The notes beneath the pieces were generated by a model. That model was not told where the DNA came from and did not search any database. It saw nothing but the letters and a program-made list of their open reading frames with translations. 63,946 bases of DNA, taken from Damh-18 sp964390945. GTDB taxonomy: Bacteria; Patescibacteriota; Minisyncoccia; Phycocordibacterales; UBA918. Location: NCBI GenBank assembly GCA_964390945.1, contig CAYMIV010000004.1, positions 1 through 63,946 on the forward strand, read 5' to 3'. Shown one piece after another: positions 53,495 to 62,981 of the stretch. How positions within the stretch are numbered: position 1 is the first letter of the stretch; each line of letters opens with the position of its first letter. The position numbers and the translations under genes are program-made.

Positions 53495-54262
53495 ATGGCA
53501 GACGGCAAAATACTTGGAATAATCCCCGCACGTATCGGCTCAACGCGAATACCGAATAAAATGCTCAAGGACATATGCGGAAAGACGCTCATTGAGCGTA
53601 CGTATGAGCGAACCAAGGAAGCGAAATCGCTCGATGCGATTGTCATTGCAACTGATTCTGACGAAATAGAAAAGGTGGCGCGCTCATTCGGTGCGCAGGT
53701 GATACGTTCAATCAATGATCACAAAAACGGAACAGAACGCGCGGGAGAGGCGACGCGACTATTTACTGATTTTGAGCCGGACATTGTGGTGACGGTCTGG
53801 GGAGATGAGCCGCTCTATCCTGCGACCGCTATCGATCGATGTGTTGCCATGCTCAAAGAGCAACCAAACCTCCAAGCAGCAACTGCCGCTGACCGTATTA
53901 CGAATGAAGCGATGATTCACGCAGACAGCGTTGTCGAGGTGGTTACCAATAAACACGACCACGCGCTTTACATTTCCCGGGCTGCAATCCCGTATTCATA
54001 TACTGACCACAAGTTTGACTACTATCATGTAATCGGAGCAATGGCGATGCGTCGCGATTTCCTCTTTCAATATATTGAGATGGAACAGACCCCACTTGAA
54101 AAGGCAGAGAGTGTCGAGCAATTACGCATCATTGAGAATGGATACAATCTCGGGATTGTGAAGGGTGATTTTGAAAATCTCGGCGTGAATACTCCCGGCG
54201 AGTACGAAGCAGTCGTCAAAATTTTTGAAAAAAGAATTGCTGAAGGAAAGTTGAAGTCGTAG
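53495..54262 (+). CDS. CMP-ulosonate synthetase, KdsB-like
   Basis: 255 residues. IPARIGSTRIPNKML (about 9-23) is the CTP-binding signature of 3-deoxy-manno-octulosonate cytidylyltransferase; WGDEPLY (about 102) and YISRAAIPYS are also family motifs. It would activate Kdo or a related acidic sugar with CTP. It directly precedes the KdsC-like gene (3 nt apart). Confidence 0.85.
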   Translation: MADGKILGIIPARIGSTRIPNKMLKDICGKTLIERTYERTKEAKSLDAIVIATDSDEIEKVARSFGAQVIRSINDHKNGTERAGEATRLFTDFEPDIVVTVWGDEPLYPATAIDRCVAMLKEQPNLQAATAADRITNEAMIHADSVVEVVTNKHDHALYISRAAIPYSYTDHKFDYYHVIGAMAMRRDFLFQYIEMEQTPLEKAESVEQLRIIENGYNLGIVKGDFENLGVNTPGEYEAVVKIFEKRIAEGKLKS

Positions 54263-54265
54263 GCC

Positions 54266-54904
54266 ATGACAAAACTTGAAGCGTTCATGCAGGAAAAAGC
54301 CCCGACCATCAAAGAGTTTTGGTTTGATGTCGACGGAGTGATGACACCACAGGGCGCCATAACAATTTACGATGTGCGCGACGGAGGCGCACTTATTGGT
54401 TTTGAGCGCAAAGACGGTATTACGAGTACACGACTCGTTCCGTGCGATGAACATGGCACGCCACGCGCAAATATCGTCGAGTGCATCGCCGGATATGGGG
54501 ATGAGCCAATCATGGAGGGGTACCGATTCGACCCCCGTGATGGAAAGGTCGTTGAATACCTTGTCGAGAACGGATTCCCGGTCTACTTCATTAGCGGCAG
54601 GGATTCAGCATGCGTCCGAAAGCGCGCTCTTGCGCTCGGAGCCACGCCCCTCCTCGGTGTAAAAGACAAACTTGCGCTCATCCGGGAAAAAGCGAATTCA
54701 GCGCTCGGAGAGATTATGTTCATTGGAGATGGGATTCAGGACGTGGAGACGCTTCGTGCCGTCGGTTTTTCTGTCGCACCGAAAGACGCGTCACCCGAGG
54801 CGCTCTTCGCTGCGCACGTGTGCACTGATGCGAGGGGCGGAGAAGGCGTACTTTCTGAAGTTATTACATTATTTCTCAAAACACGAGGCCTCTGGCCGGC
54901 GTGA
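54266..54904 (+). CDS. KdsC-like ulosonate-phosphate phosphatase
   Basis: 212 residues, C0-type HAD. FDVDGVMTPQG (motif I, about 19), ISGRDS (motif II, about 109), GVKDKL, and GDGIQDVETL (motif IV, about 154) are in the KdsC order, and the C-terminal DARGGEGVLSEVI fits too. About 35 extra residues lie after motif I. It would dephosphorylate Kdo-8-P or a similar compound. Convergent with the KdsA-like gene 4 nt away. Confidence 0.8.
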   Translation: MTKLEAFMQEKAPTIKEFWFDVDGVMTPQGAITIYDVRDGGALIGFERKDGITSTRLVPCDEHGTPRANIVECIAGYGDEPIMEGYRFDPRDGKVVEYLVENGFPVYFISGRDSACVRKRALALGATPLLGVKDKLALIREKANSALGEIMFIGDGIQDVETLRAVGFSVAPKDASPEALFAAHVCTDARGGEGVLSEVITLFLKTRGLWPA

Positions 54905-54908
54905 CGTC

Positions 54909-55958
54909 TTACGGTGGGGTTGGACTTTCGAGGTCCCTAAATTCTGCAATGCGCTCCGCGAGCGTTTGCAGTTCGAGAATCGTAATATGCTGTCCCGTAT
55001 CGGTGAGCGAATCGCCGACTTCTATGAGAAGCCCGTCGTAGAGGTATTCATCCGCAGAAGTTTTAATACGCAAGGCGTCGATCGTTTTATCGACGATGTG
55101 GTCTCGCATGATTGTGCCGAAGGTGTGTGAAGGATCAAAGAAGACCCGAACTCCAATATCGTCTTTCACCCGTTTAGCCGCATCGTGAACAGGCAAGTTT
55201 CGATGTTCTCCTTTTTCCGCCACATCAACCCCGCGCTGGATCATAACGAGTTTGTTTTCGAGCGTCTTGATATCGCCACCCGCCGCATAGTGTGCGAGAC
55301 CTACCCATGTTTTTTCCATCGTACTCATACCCGATTCGGGAACGGCACCGAGCCATTTTCCGTTTTTTATGCCCACACCCCAGCCGTTTCGGAGTGCAAA
55401 CTTTCCCATAACCGCAGCTTGGTATCCGAGTTGATTCACCGCAGGGTTCCACACAAAAAATTTGTTCTTCGGCAGTATTCGCTCGTACGGGGGAAGTTGA
55501 ATGGTCGGATCGACGACTTCGGTTGCGGCAATCAAACCCGTTTCTCGAATAAGCCGATTGGCAATATGAACGCTCGGGGGGATTTCAAACTGTCCCGGTC
55601 CCTCACCGTTAATATAACGATTCAGATTTCTTTGATACGCAGGAAAATCCATGCCCATACCAACACCGCTCGCCTCCATTGAAGTGCGCGACTTGAGTCC
55701 CACCACGCGGAGTCCCCAAATTGCAGGTCTTTTTTCTCCGCCTTTTGACGGAGCGGCAATACGCGCAATATCAAACAGTTGCCCCTGGTTGTCCTCGTTT
55801 ATCGAACAGGGACCCGCAATAATTGTTACGGCTTTATTTTTCATACAGGTAACGTTCTTTATAACACACGCGGGGTGGTTGAGGTATCGATTCGTACATA
55901 CTTCGTGAGGGTTGATATTGACAATTTCAATATTTTCCACTACAATGATTCGTGGCAT
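54909..55958 (-). CDS. KdsA/DAHP-synthase-family ulosonate synthase
   Basis: 349 residues of the PF00793 barrel. IAGPCSI (about 47-53), GLRVVGLKSRTS, FFDPSHTFG and DGLLIEVGDS are family motifs. DAHP synthase and Kdo-8-P synthase share them. Its place beside kdsB- and kdsC-like genes, with no shikimate genes in view, favours an ulosonate (condensing PEP with a sugar phosphate). The first 38 residues are extra; a Met at residue 39 (55844) is an alternative start. Confidence 0.75.
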   Translation of the reverse strand: MPRIIVVENIEIVNINPHEVCTNRYLNHPACVIKNVTCMKNKAVTIIAGPCSINEDNQGQLFDIARIAAPSKGGEKRPAIWGLRVVGLKSRTSMEASGVGMGMDFPAYQRNLNRYINGEGPGQFEIPPSVHIANRLIRETGLIAATEVVDPTIQLPPYERILPKNKFFVWNPAVNQLGYQAAVMGKFALRNGWGVGIKNGKWLGAVPESGMSTMEKTWVGLAHYAAGGDIKTLENKLVMIQRGVDVAEKGEHRNLPVHDAAKRVKDDIGVRVFFDPSHTFGTIMRDHIVDKTIDALRIKTSADEYLYDGLLIEVGDSLTDTGQHITILELQTLAERIAEFRDLESPTPP

Positions 55959-55981
55959 ATTTTTTCTCGAGGCGGCGTAAA

Positions 55982-56407
55982 ATGGACAGATGCAACACGC
56001 ACGGCGACATCGGCTTCTGGATGAGGCCCGTGTACTGGGAAGGAATGAGGGCGGGAACGATTACAACGCTCGTGCGTGAGGGTGATCGTTCAAATTCTAA
56101 TGACACACGCACGGCGCCTGCCGGCGTCGATCTCGCTGTTCGGTTCATAAGAAAGACCGGCGATTCTTCACGTGGAATCAAAGCGGAGCTGTATCCGGAT
56201 GACGGCATGACGGTGCGCCGCATCGGCATGGTGGTGAAGAAAATCAAGGACCTTACGCAGGAAGACCTGCGCGGCACCGCCCCCGACCAGTCGACCCCTG
56301 ATTTGGTACGTTACCACCTCGCTATGATCGGCAACACGGAACTCCCATCGCCGGAGGATGTCGTGACGGTGTGGAAGATTGAATACAGACCCTTCGTCAC
56401 TGATTGA
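55982..56407 (+). CDS. ASCH-domain-like small protein
   Basis: 141 residues from the ATG at 55982, with GAGG 9 nt upstream. The pattern WEGMRAG-T-TTLVREGDR near residues 18-36 and the closing hydrophobic strand (VVTVWKIEYRP) resembles the ASCH/PUA-like fold of YqfB, which has a G-x-K-T-x-R loop. ASCH proteins bind RNA or hydrolyse modified nucleosides. Weak similarity only; length fits. Single unit with its own terminator. Confidence 0.45.
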   Translation: MDRCNTHGDIGFWMRPVYWEGMRAGTITTLVREGDRSNSNDTRTAPAGVDLAVRFIRKTGDSSRGIKAELYPDDGMTVRRIGMVVKKIKDLTQEDLRGTAPDQSTPDLVRYHLAMIGNTELPSPEDVVTVWKIEYRPFVTD

Positions 56408-56422
56408 CGTGTGACCCGGGGC

Positions 56423-56449
56423 GACCACTCGAAAGGGTGGTCTTTTTTT
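56423..56449 (+). terminator. intrinsic terminator
   Basis: GACCACTC and GGGTGGTC pair (one T-G) around a GAAA loop, followed by seven T. Confidence 0.9.
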
Positions 56450-56477
56450 ATAGATTCTGTATCGTAATATCATTGCT

Positions 56478-58247
56478 ATGAAGAAGGAATCAACGCTCAT
56501 AATTTTTGGTACCGCGCTCCCACAAAAACCGGATATCTGGTGGAAGCAATTCGACACCGTCGTTGCGGGCACTTCGCTCCGTACTCTGATTGAGGCGAGG
56601 GAGTGTGCATGGGTTGATTTTGATATGTTCGTGAAACCGGGAAGCATTTATGAAGCGACAGAGCATCTTCATGAACTTGCGCTTCTCACACTTCCCGATG
56701 GAACCCCGCTCACAAAATCAGCCATGTACAGGGGATATGAACTCTGGTGGATACACCACACAGACCTCTTTCTTCACTTCTGTTTGCCGCTCACGCAGTA
56801 TAGAGCGCTCCTCGAATATGCGCGGGAGTTCGGGTCGGTGTATTTATTCGAACCGCTCTATCGAGACCTCTTCAAGAGTTATCTTGTTGCACACAAACGT
56901 ACGGTACACATCGAATCATCGAGAGCGATTCGCACACGGCTGCCACTTGGGGCACTCCTCCAAGCGCTGCTTACGCTCGTATTTCTCCCCGCCCTCGTAA
57001 TACGGCGAAAAGCCATCTTAGTTTTTACCAGCGATAAATTTTATGACTACGATTTTAGATTGAAGTTCATTTATGAAGAACTTCGGGGAAGGAAACTGGC
57101 GTTCATGGAGTGTGTTCGGAGCGTACAGCCGTGGCACATCGTTCTCAAACACGCGTTTCTGCGCAGGCGCGCAGTCATATACCCGGTTGGCGTCGCGCTC
57201 ATTGCGCGCTTCATAAGCACTCTTACGAAGGCAAATGACAAATTCCGCAGCCGGTATGACCGATTGGTCGAATCACTTGAAGACCCGGAGAAGCGCTTTA
57301 AGTTTACCGCCGCAACAATGTACGTAAAAAATGCCGGCAATGATATCTGGGCAATCCGTACCATGGAGTTAATCCTCTCCCTCATTGGCGTAAAAACAGC
57401 ATTTATTCCTGCGGCGAACGAACGGAGTTTGCACACCGTGCTTGCGTCTAAACTCAAGCACATACCGACCGTCGGCATTCTTCACGGCTTTGCTTCTCGA
57501 AATTACAATACGTACGATTTCATGCTCGGTTACAGTGGCGATTTGATGATGTCAGTCGACACGTACGGAGTTTGGAGTGAGTGGTGGAGGGAGTATTACC
57601 TCACGCACAGCAAAGCGTATCGCCCAAAACAACTCGTTGTCTCTGGTGTCATGCGACCGGTTGCTCCAGCAAACAGCGTATCGAAAGATACTCGACCGAA
57701 TGATACAACACACGTGCTCTTTGTGTCTGAAATTGTCGCACTCCCAACTGAAGTCATTCCGTATCTTGATAAACTTCTTCTCGCTCCCGCTCTGTCGGTG
57801 TCGATTAAATTCCGAGCCACGAATGATTCGTTTGAGGCATGGCTTACAAAACACCGTCCCGACATTCTCACGAAAGTCGGCATCCTCAAGGGCACGATGG
57901 CTGAAGCAATCGCTGCGTGTGATGTTGTTGTCGGCTCACAGAGCACCGGGGTCATCGAAGCGACACTGCAACACAAACCCTTCGTGCTTTTTAATACTGA
58001 AAAGTGGGGAGATTACTACGATATGCGGAGCGTCAATGTCGGATACACACTGTTTGCGGAAAACCCCGATGAGTTTGTGGAGTGTGTACGAAATGTGAGC
58101 GGTGTTCCTGAAACGATTCTTGAGGACTTACGAAACAAATTCTTCGGTAATCCGCATAAAAACGGAAGCGCGTGGGTGGTGGATCAACTTGTGCAGAACC
58201 TAAAGAGCACTCACTCTTCGCCAAAGCCAGATGTTGAGAATAAGTGA
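56478..58247 (+). CDS. GT-B surface-carbohydrate glycosyltransferase
   Basis: 589 residues. A mixed N-terminal part (1-150), a hydrophobic stretch (about 155-177) that may be a membrane dip, then a GT-B-like region: GILHGFASRNYNTYD (His-Gly as in capsule and CDP-glycerol type transferases), LVVSGVMRP, LFVSE and GSQSTGVIEATLQHKPFV. It lies beside the ulosonate genes and may use their CMP-sugar; that is inference. Its last 48 nt overlap the convergent flippase gene. Confidence 0.65.
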   Translation: MKKESTLIIFGTALPQKPDIWWKQFDTVVAGTSLRTLIEARECAWVDFDMFVKPGSIYEATEHLHELALLTLPDGTPLTKSAMYRGYELWWIHHTDLFLHFCLPLTQYRALLEYAREFGSVYLFEPLYRDLFKSYLVAHKRTVHIESSRAIRTRLPLGALLQALLTLVFLPALVIRRKAILVFTSDKFYDYDFRLKFIYEELRGRKLAFMECVRSVQPWHIVLKHAFLRRRAVIYPVGVALIARFISTLTKANDKFRSRYDRLVESLEDPEKRFKFTAATMYVKNAGNDIWAIRTMELILSLIGVKTAFIPAANERSLHTVLASKLKHIPTVGILHGFASRNYNTYDFMLGYSGDLMMSVDTYGVWSEWWREYYLTHSKAYRPKQLVVSGVMRPVAPANSVSKDTRPNDTTHVLFVSEIVALPTEVIPYLDKLLLAPALSVSIKFRATNDSFEAWLTKHRPDILTKVGILKGTMAEAIAACDVVVGSQSTGVIEATLQHKPFVLFNTEKWGDYYDMRSVNVGYTLFAENPDEFVECVRNVSGVPETILEDLRNKFFGNPHKNGSAWVVDQLVQNLKSTHSSPKPDVENK

Positions 58248-59462
58248 GATTATATTGATGGATATACCTGCGGCGATGAGTCCCGCGAGCCCGCCCCAGA
58301 CGCCGAGTACCACATAGAGAACCACATTGATGATGCTTTGAGCAAACGCGCGGTTGCGGAGCACCTTCGACATTCGCTGTGAAGAGAGGAGAAGACTGAT
58401 GTATCGGTTCGGGATTGCAAAGATAAAAATGAGCGCAAACCACTGCGAATACACCACCCCGTCAACATATTGGGGAAGCACGTACCGATAGAGATACGGG
58501 GCAACCGCAATGTATGCGAGTGAAACAAAAAAACCAATGAGAATACCCTGAACGATCCGCTTATAGAATACTGCGTTCAACATTTCCGGCGTCTTTACGG
58601 AAAACTTCGGAAATCCGATGTTGACCAAACTCTTCATAAATAGAATCACCCGATTCGGAAGCGCTGTTGCAAGCGAGTAGATAGCGAGTTGCGCAGGTCC
58701 CCAGAAGTGTCCGATAACAATCTTATCTATCTGTGACGCTATCGGGTCGATGAATTTTAAATATGTCAGTTCCCGGGCGAACGCGATGGTTTCTGTCGCG
58801 TCTGTCGTTTGTGGAGGAGCAAAGGTTCGCACGGTATAGAGATAAAATAATAGCGAGGTGAAAAGCGTGGTCAGTGCATAGGCGATAATAAGCCCGAGTA
58901 TTTCTCCATTCAAAAAAATTGCCACCAACGTACCTACTACATAAAGTGCTGTCGAGATGACCCGCATGATATTGAGGATTCTAAATTCCTTCTTTCCCTC
59001 AAGGTATGCCCCGCTTGTATTGAACGCGATTGAGGCGGGGATGCAGGTGCCGAGTATCAAAAACGAGAGTCCCAACATCGCATCTCCTTGCACATAGTAG
59101 TATCCACTTACCGCAAGAAACCCCGCGAGCATGAGGGTATTCCACCGAAGTTGATACCCTATGGTCGATTGCAGTATCTCGTCACCTCTCGCCACGGAGC
59201 GGGAAAGGGCAGTGCTCATTCCCGTGAGTGTACAAATGTTCAAAACACTCGCTATGGAAAGGATGTAGCGGTATGAACCGTATGTTTCCTTGGGAAGCAT
59301 ATTTGCAAACGCAACGAGGAGTCCGAGAGACAGCACCCCGTTCAACACTTGACTGAACATGGTCCAGAAACTGCCACGCGCCACATAGAGCATGTCGATG
59401 TGGGTATATCGCTGACTCCACAAAAGTAGGTGAGTTATTTTTCCTTGGGCTTTCTTAATCAT
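58200..59462 (-). CDS. Wzx-type oligosaccharide flippase
   Basis: 420 residues with about twelve hydrophobic helices, two halves of six, as in the MATE/Wzx (polysaccharide biosynthesis) family. LEGKKEFRI and DKIVIGHFWGPAQLA are typical conserved loops. It would flip polyprenyl-linked repeat units to the outer face. A later start at 59462 is preferred over 59498. The 3' end overlaps the GT-B gene. Confidence 0.85.
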   Translation of the reverse strand: MIKKAQGKITHLLLWSQRYTHIDMLYVARGSFWTMFSQVLNGVLSLGLLVAFANMLPKETYGSYRYILSIASVLNICTLTGMSTALSRSVARGDEILQSTIGYQLRWNTLMLAGFLAVSGYYYVQGDAMLGLSFLILGTCIPASIAFNTSGAYLEGKKEFRILNIMRVISTALYVVGTLVAIFLNGEILGLIIAYALTTLFTSLLFYLYTVRTFAPPQTTDATETIAFARELTYLKFIDPIASQIDKIVIGHFWGPAQLAIYSLATALPNRVILFMKSLVNIGFPKFSVKTPEMLNAVFYKRIVQGILIGFFVSLAYIAVAPYLYRYVLPQYVDGVVYSQWFALIFIFAIPNRYISLLLSSQRMSKVLRNRAFAQSIINVVLYVVLGVWGGLAGLIAAGISINIISLILNIWLWRRVSAL

Positions 59463-59679
59463 GCGACAGTATGGTGTGCGCATCAGGTTTCCGCACATTA
59501 ATAAAATACCACGTAACGATACCCGGCGCCTTGTGTAACAAGGTTCGAAAGATAATAGTTAAATAACGGTATGGCGACAGTAATTATCGGCAAGCACTCC
59601 AAGGTCTCCATGCGGATTCGTTGAGTGCTCGCTCATTTGCTATGATGGGAGTGGTTAATTTTATTTCTATTGGATTTGT

Positions 59680-60702
59680 ATGAAAAAAGCGCTTATCACC
59701 GGCATCTCGGGTCAAGATGGTTCATACCTTGCGCCACTCCTCCTCGATAAGGGATATGAAGTGCACGCGATATTGCGCCGCACAAGCAGGGACCCACGCT
59801 TTGACATTGATGAATTTACCGGCGGCAGGAACATTCGTTTCCATGACGGTGATATTCGAGACCTCAATAGAGTCACGACCATTATGAACGAGGTGGTTCC
59901 CGACGAGGTGTACAATCTGGCGGCACAATCTCATGTCGGCACTTCCTTCACCTGTGTTGAGGAGACATGGGATATTAACTACTATGGGCTCGGTCGCGTG
60001 GTGAACGAGGCGCTTCGCGTCAATCCCGCAGTACGCATTTACCAAGCATCGACGAGCGAGATGTTTGGTAACTCACCGGCTCCGCAGAGCGAAGAAACAC
60101 CCTTTGATCCCCAAAGTCCGTACGCGGAAGCGAAGTTGCGCGGTCACGAAGACTTCATAGTAAATAAACGAAAGACACAGAATGCCTTCGCGGTCTCCGG
60201 TTTTCTTTTCAACCACGAATCGCCTCGGCGGGGCAAACAATTTGTCACGCGGAAAATCACCTACTCGTTGGCTCGCATCATCGCCGGAAAGCAAAAGGTT
60301 CTGCAACTCGGTAACTTAAATGCTATACGCGACTGGGGATATGCCGGCGACTACGTTGAGGCGATGCATATGTTGCTGCAGCAGGAGAAGCCTCGCGATT
60401 ATGTCATTGCTTCGGGTGAGGCGCACACGGTTCGGGAGTTCGTTGAAATCGCCGCGGGATATTTTGACCTTGCGATACGATGGGAAGGCGAAGGTCAGCA
60501 AGAGGTCGGCTATGATGCAAAGAGCGGAAACCCACTCATTATCGTGAGCCCCGAATTTTACCGGCCGCGAGAAGTGAACTATCTCAAGGGAGATGCTACG
60601 AGAGCAAAAATCGAGCTCGGTTGGAAGCCGAAGCACTCATTCATCGAACTCGTTGAAATGATGGTGAAATCCGACCAGGAATTGGTATCGCGCGGGTTAT
60701 AG
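59680..60702 (+). CDS. gmd: GDP-mannose 4,6-dehydratase
   Basis: 340 residues. TGISGQDGSYLA (about 7-18), NLAAQSHVG, QASTSEMFG and the YAEAK catalytic motif (about 148-152), then NHESPRRG and GNLNAIRDWGYAGDYVEAM are all classic Gmd. It makes GDP-4-keto-6-deoxymannose, precursor of rhamnose/fucose-like sugars. No reductase or epimerase partner (Fcl, Rmd) is adjacent. 59499-59679 upstream has only a weak 7-bp inverted repeat (59593-59629) and a TATGAT box. Confidence 0.95.
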   Translation: MKKALITGISGQDGSYLAPLLLDKGYEVHAILRRTSRDPRFDIDEFTGGRNIRFHDGDIRDLNRVTTIMNEVVPDEVYNLAAQSHVGTSFTCVEETWDINYYGLGRVVNEALRVNPAVRIYQASTSEMFGNSPAPQSEETPFDPQSPYAEAKLRGHEDFIVNKRKTQNAFAVSGFLFNHESPRRGKQFVTRKITYSLARIIAGKQKVLQLGNLNAIRDWGYAGDYVEAMHMLLQQEKPRDYVIASGEAHTVREFVEIAAGYFDLAIRWEGEGQQEVGYDAKSGNPLIIVSPEFYRPREVNYLKGDATRAKIELGWKPKHSFIELVEMMVKSDQELVSRGL

Positions 60703-61656
60703 GACAGCGGGTAGTACGCGGAGCAGTCCCCTAACATCGTCTGAATCTCGTAGTGTCGCATACATATTGAAGTAGCGAATGTTGCGGTGCTCTTCGTACG
60801 CGGTTTCAGTTGCGGGTGTTAATGTAATCGATTCCTCACCATGCGTGGAGTGTGTCGGATCGTAGGTCTCTTCGATAATATAGAAAGAATAACCGAACGG
60901 TCGAAGGTATGCCTCAATTGCATGCGCCGCACGGAGATTGTCTTTGTAGGGAAGGCTGATTTCATAAATAATGTCACGCGGTGCGGCGTGTGTGCACATG
61001 CGCTCCGCACCGCGCAGTGCGTTGAGTTCGTATCCTTCGACGTCCAGAAAAATAAGGTCTATGGAATCAATGCGGTGCTCCATACAGTACGAGTCAATGG
61101 TTGTTATTGGTACCGTAGTGGTTTGAAGTCCCTTGCCGACATGCGCACTTGCCACAATGCGCGAGCGAATTCTATCTTCAGTCATTGTGACGGTTCCCGG
61201 GACGTCCCCGAGCGCGCTGTGGGTGAGGTGTATGCGTCCAAGGTTTTTATTCTGTTCGAAATTTTTCTGCGCAATCCGAAAGAGGTGGGGAATCGGTTCA
61301 AACGCATGGATGTCTCCCGACGGTCCCAGTGCCTTTCTCGCATAGAGTACCGTCAGCCCGATGTGCGCACCCGCAATAAAGACGTGCCGTGCTCCTGGCA
61401 GAAGTCGTTCGAGAAGTTTGGTTGTCGCCGGTTCCCAAAAATACCTTTTTTTCCTCCCATAGAAAAGCGCGAGACGCCCCAATTGATCACCGAGGTAAGC
61501 GTGCACCGTAAAACCCGCTTCAAGCGGCAGGGGCTCGTTGTAATCTTCCCCAAGAATTCTTGTTGCGAGTGGCCACATGAAGAGGTCGCGCACACGCTCC
61601 GGAAGGCGAATGGCGTGAAAAAGAAACGAGGTGATGCGTATGAAGAGTTTTTTCAT
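60697..61656 (-). CDS. FkbM-family methyltransferase
   Basis: 319 residues. FIAGAHIGLTVLYAR (motif I), AFEPIPHLFRIAQKN and FLDVEGYELNALRG (about 205) match the FkbM (Methyltransf_21) family that O-methylates sugars. Start at 61656 overlaps the stop of the upstream GT gene (ATGA). It overlaps gmd by 6 nt at the 3' end. Confidence 0.85.
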   Translation of the reverse strand: MKKLFIRITSFLFHAIRLPERVRDLFMWPLATRILGEDYNEPLPLEAGFTVHAYLGDQLGRLALFYGRKKRYFWEPATTKLLERLLPGARHVFIAGAHIGLTVLYARKALGPSGDIHAFEPIPHLFRIAQKNFEQNKNLGRIHLTHSALGDVPGTVTMTEDRIRSRIVASAHVGKGLQTTTVPITTIDSYCMEHRIDSIDLIFLDVEGYELNALRGAERMCTHAAPRDIIYEISLPYKDNLRAAHAIEAYLRPFGYSFYIIEETYDPTHSTHGEESITLTPATETAYEEHRNIRYFNMYATLRDSDDVRGLLRVLPAVL

Positions 61657-62885
61657 ACAGTTTTTTTCATGAGGGCATCGAGATTGTCGCCGATGCACTT
61701 GAGGTACGTCTCTTCTGAAAATAGTTTCTGTGAAGCGAGAATCGCCTCGCGTGATAATTGTGCGCGCAATTTTGCATCTCTAAGTTTTCCGAGCGCCTCA
61801 ACAAACGCCTCTGCGGTCGGCTCCGGGGTGAGGAGGTGTACTCCATCGTGGAGTGGATACCCGGCAAGCACGCGGGGGGAAGTGATGGTGGGTATGCCAC
61901 GTACAATCGGCTCGAACACTTTCTGTTGCATACCCTCGCCTATGAGCGAGGGGGAGATTGCAATATCCATATCGTTGAGTGCTGTTTCAAGGTCTGGTAC
62001 AAAACCATGGTAAACAACCCCATTGTGCATGTGTGGGGAGACAAGCGCCTCATCATGTCCGTGCATATTTTTTCCACCGATGATGTGGAGCGTAAAGGTG
62101 TTGGGAAACCGTTTCTGAAGAAGTGAATTAACCTCATTGAGTACAAAAAGAAGTCCACGACGCATGTGGGGAACATGAAAGTTGGAACCGATGAAATACA
62201 CATTGAGTTTTGGCCGACTATGCACTGTTGAATTCCTCCCTATATAAGCGCTCAATCGCCTCAGGGGGAGCGTCACGACTTTCGTTGTGCCCAATGTTTC
62301 GTATGTGGCTTTTTCTTTGGGAGTAATCGCGAATACTAGGTCGCTCTTTATAAGCATCCGGCGTTCCCCGAACGCTTTCGCTCCATACTTCAAGTAATCA
62401 ACGGGTGTGTGCTTTGATTGGTTGAGGTAGTGGTCCGGTTCGTAGTTTATTGAACGGGTTACGATTGGAATGTGCGCCTTTCGCACAATGTCATAGAGCG
62501 GCCACAAGTTTGAATAATCAAACCAGACAACGTCGGGAGAAAAGTCACGAATCTGCTTTTTCAACTCGTCACGGATGGGTCGGTTTCTGTACTCAAAAGA
62601 AGCCCCATCCCAAAATATCGGCACGCATGCCTGAATAATGCGCGATACGCACCGCTCAATAGATGTTTTATAAAACCGCGAGTAGAGCACCGGTATAATT
62701 GTCGCCCCGGTCTCTTCTTCGGCACTTCGCACTTCGGAGCGGTGCTTCGGGTAACACATGGTAATAACGCGTACTTCATACCCGAGTTTTTTGAGAAGGT
62801 GCATGCCCTCTATCCGGTCTTGCTCGCATGCGCCTCTCCGTATACCAAACGGGAAGCGCGTGGTAACCACAAGAATTTTTTTCAT
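61653..62885 (-). CDS. GT4-like glycosyltransferase
   Basis: 410 residues. RFPFGIRRGACEQDR at the start and SPSLIGEGMQQKVFEPIVRG (E-x7-E-like) in the donor half. Coupled to the FkbM gene. First gene of a leftward pair. Confidence 0.85.
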   Translation of the reverse strand: MKKILVVTTRFPFGIRRGACEQDRIEGMHLLKKLGYEVRVITMCYPKHRSEVRSAEEETGATIIPVLYSRFYKTSIERCVSRIIQACVPIFWDGASFEYRNRPIRDELKKQIRDFSPDVVWFDYSNLWPLYDIVRKAHIPIVTRSINYEPDHYLNQSKHTPVDYLKYGAKAFGERRMLIKSDLVFAITPKEKATYETLGTTKVVTLPLRRLSAYIGRNSTVHSRPKLNVYFIGSNFHVPHMRRGLLFVLNEVNSLLQKRFPNTFTLHIIGGKNMHGHDEALVSPHMHNGVVYHGFVPDLETALNDMDIAISPSLIGEGMQQKVFEPIVRGIPTITSPRVLAGYPLHDGVHLLTPEPTAEAFVEALGKLRDAKLRAQLSREAILASQKLFSEETYLKCIGDNLDALMKKTV

Positions 62886-62981
62886 AGGTAGAGTTTGCTA
62901 TTTCAGATTAATCAGAATGTCGAATGATAATACCACACGCCCATTAAACCTTTATTTCACCGGCTTTGTTAAAGAGGTGGT

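Noticed and set aside
54909..55958. shikimate-pathway DAHP synthase
   Set aside because: Not excluded by motifs alone, but no aromatic-pathway gene is nearby and kdsB/kdsC-like genes are; kept as the alternative call.
60841..62013. 390-codon plus-strand ORF
   Set aside because: Antisense shadow of the FkbM and GT4 genes, both of which have clear family motifs; the ORF has a Cys/Arg-rich, unfamily-like translation.
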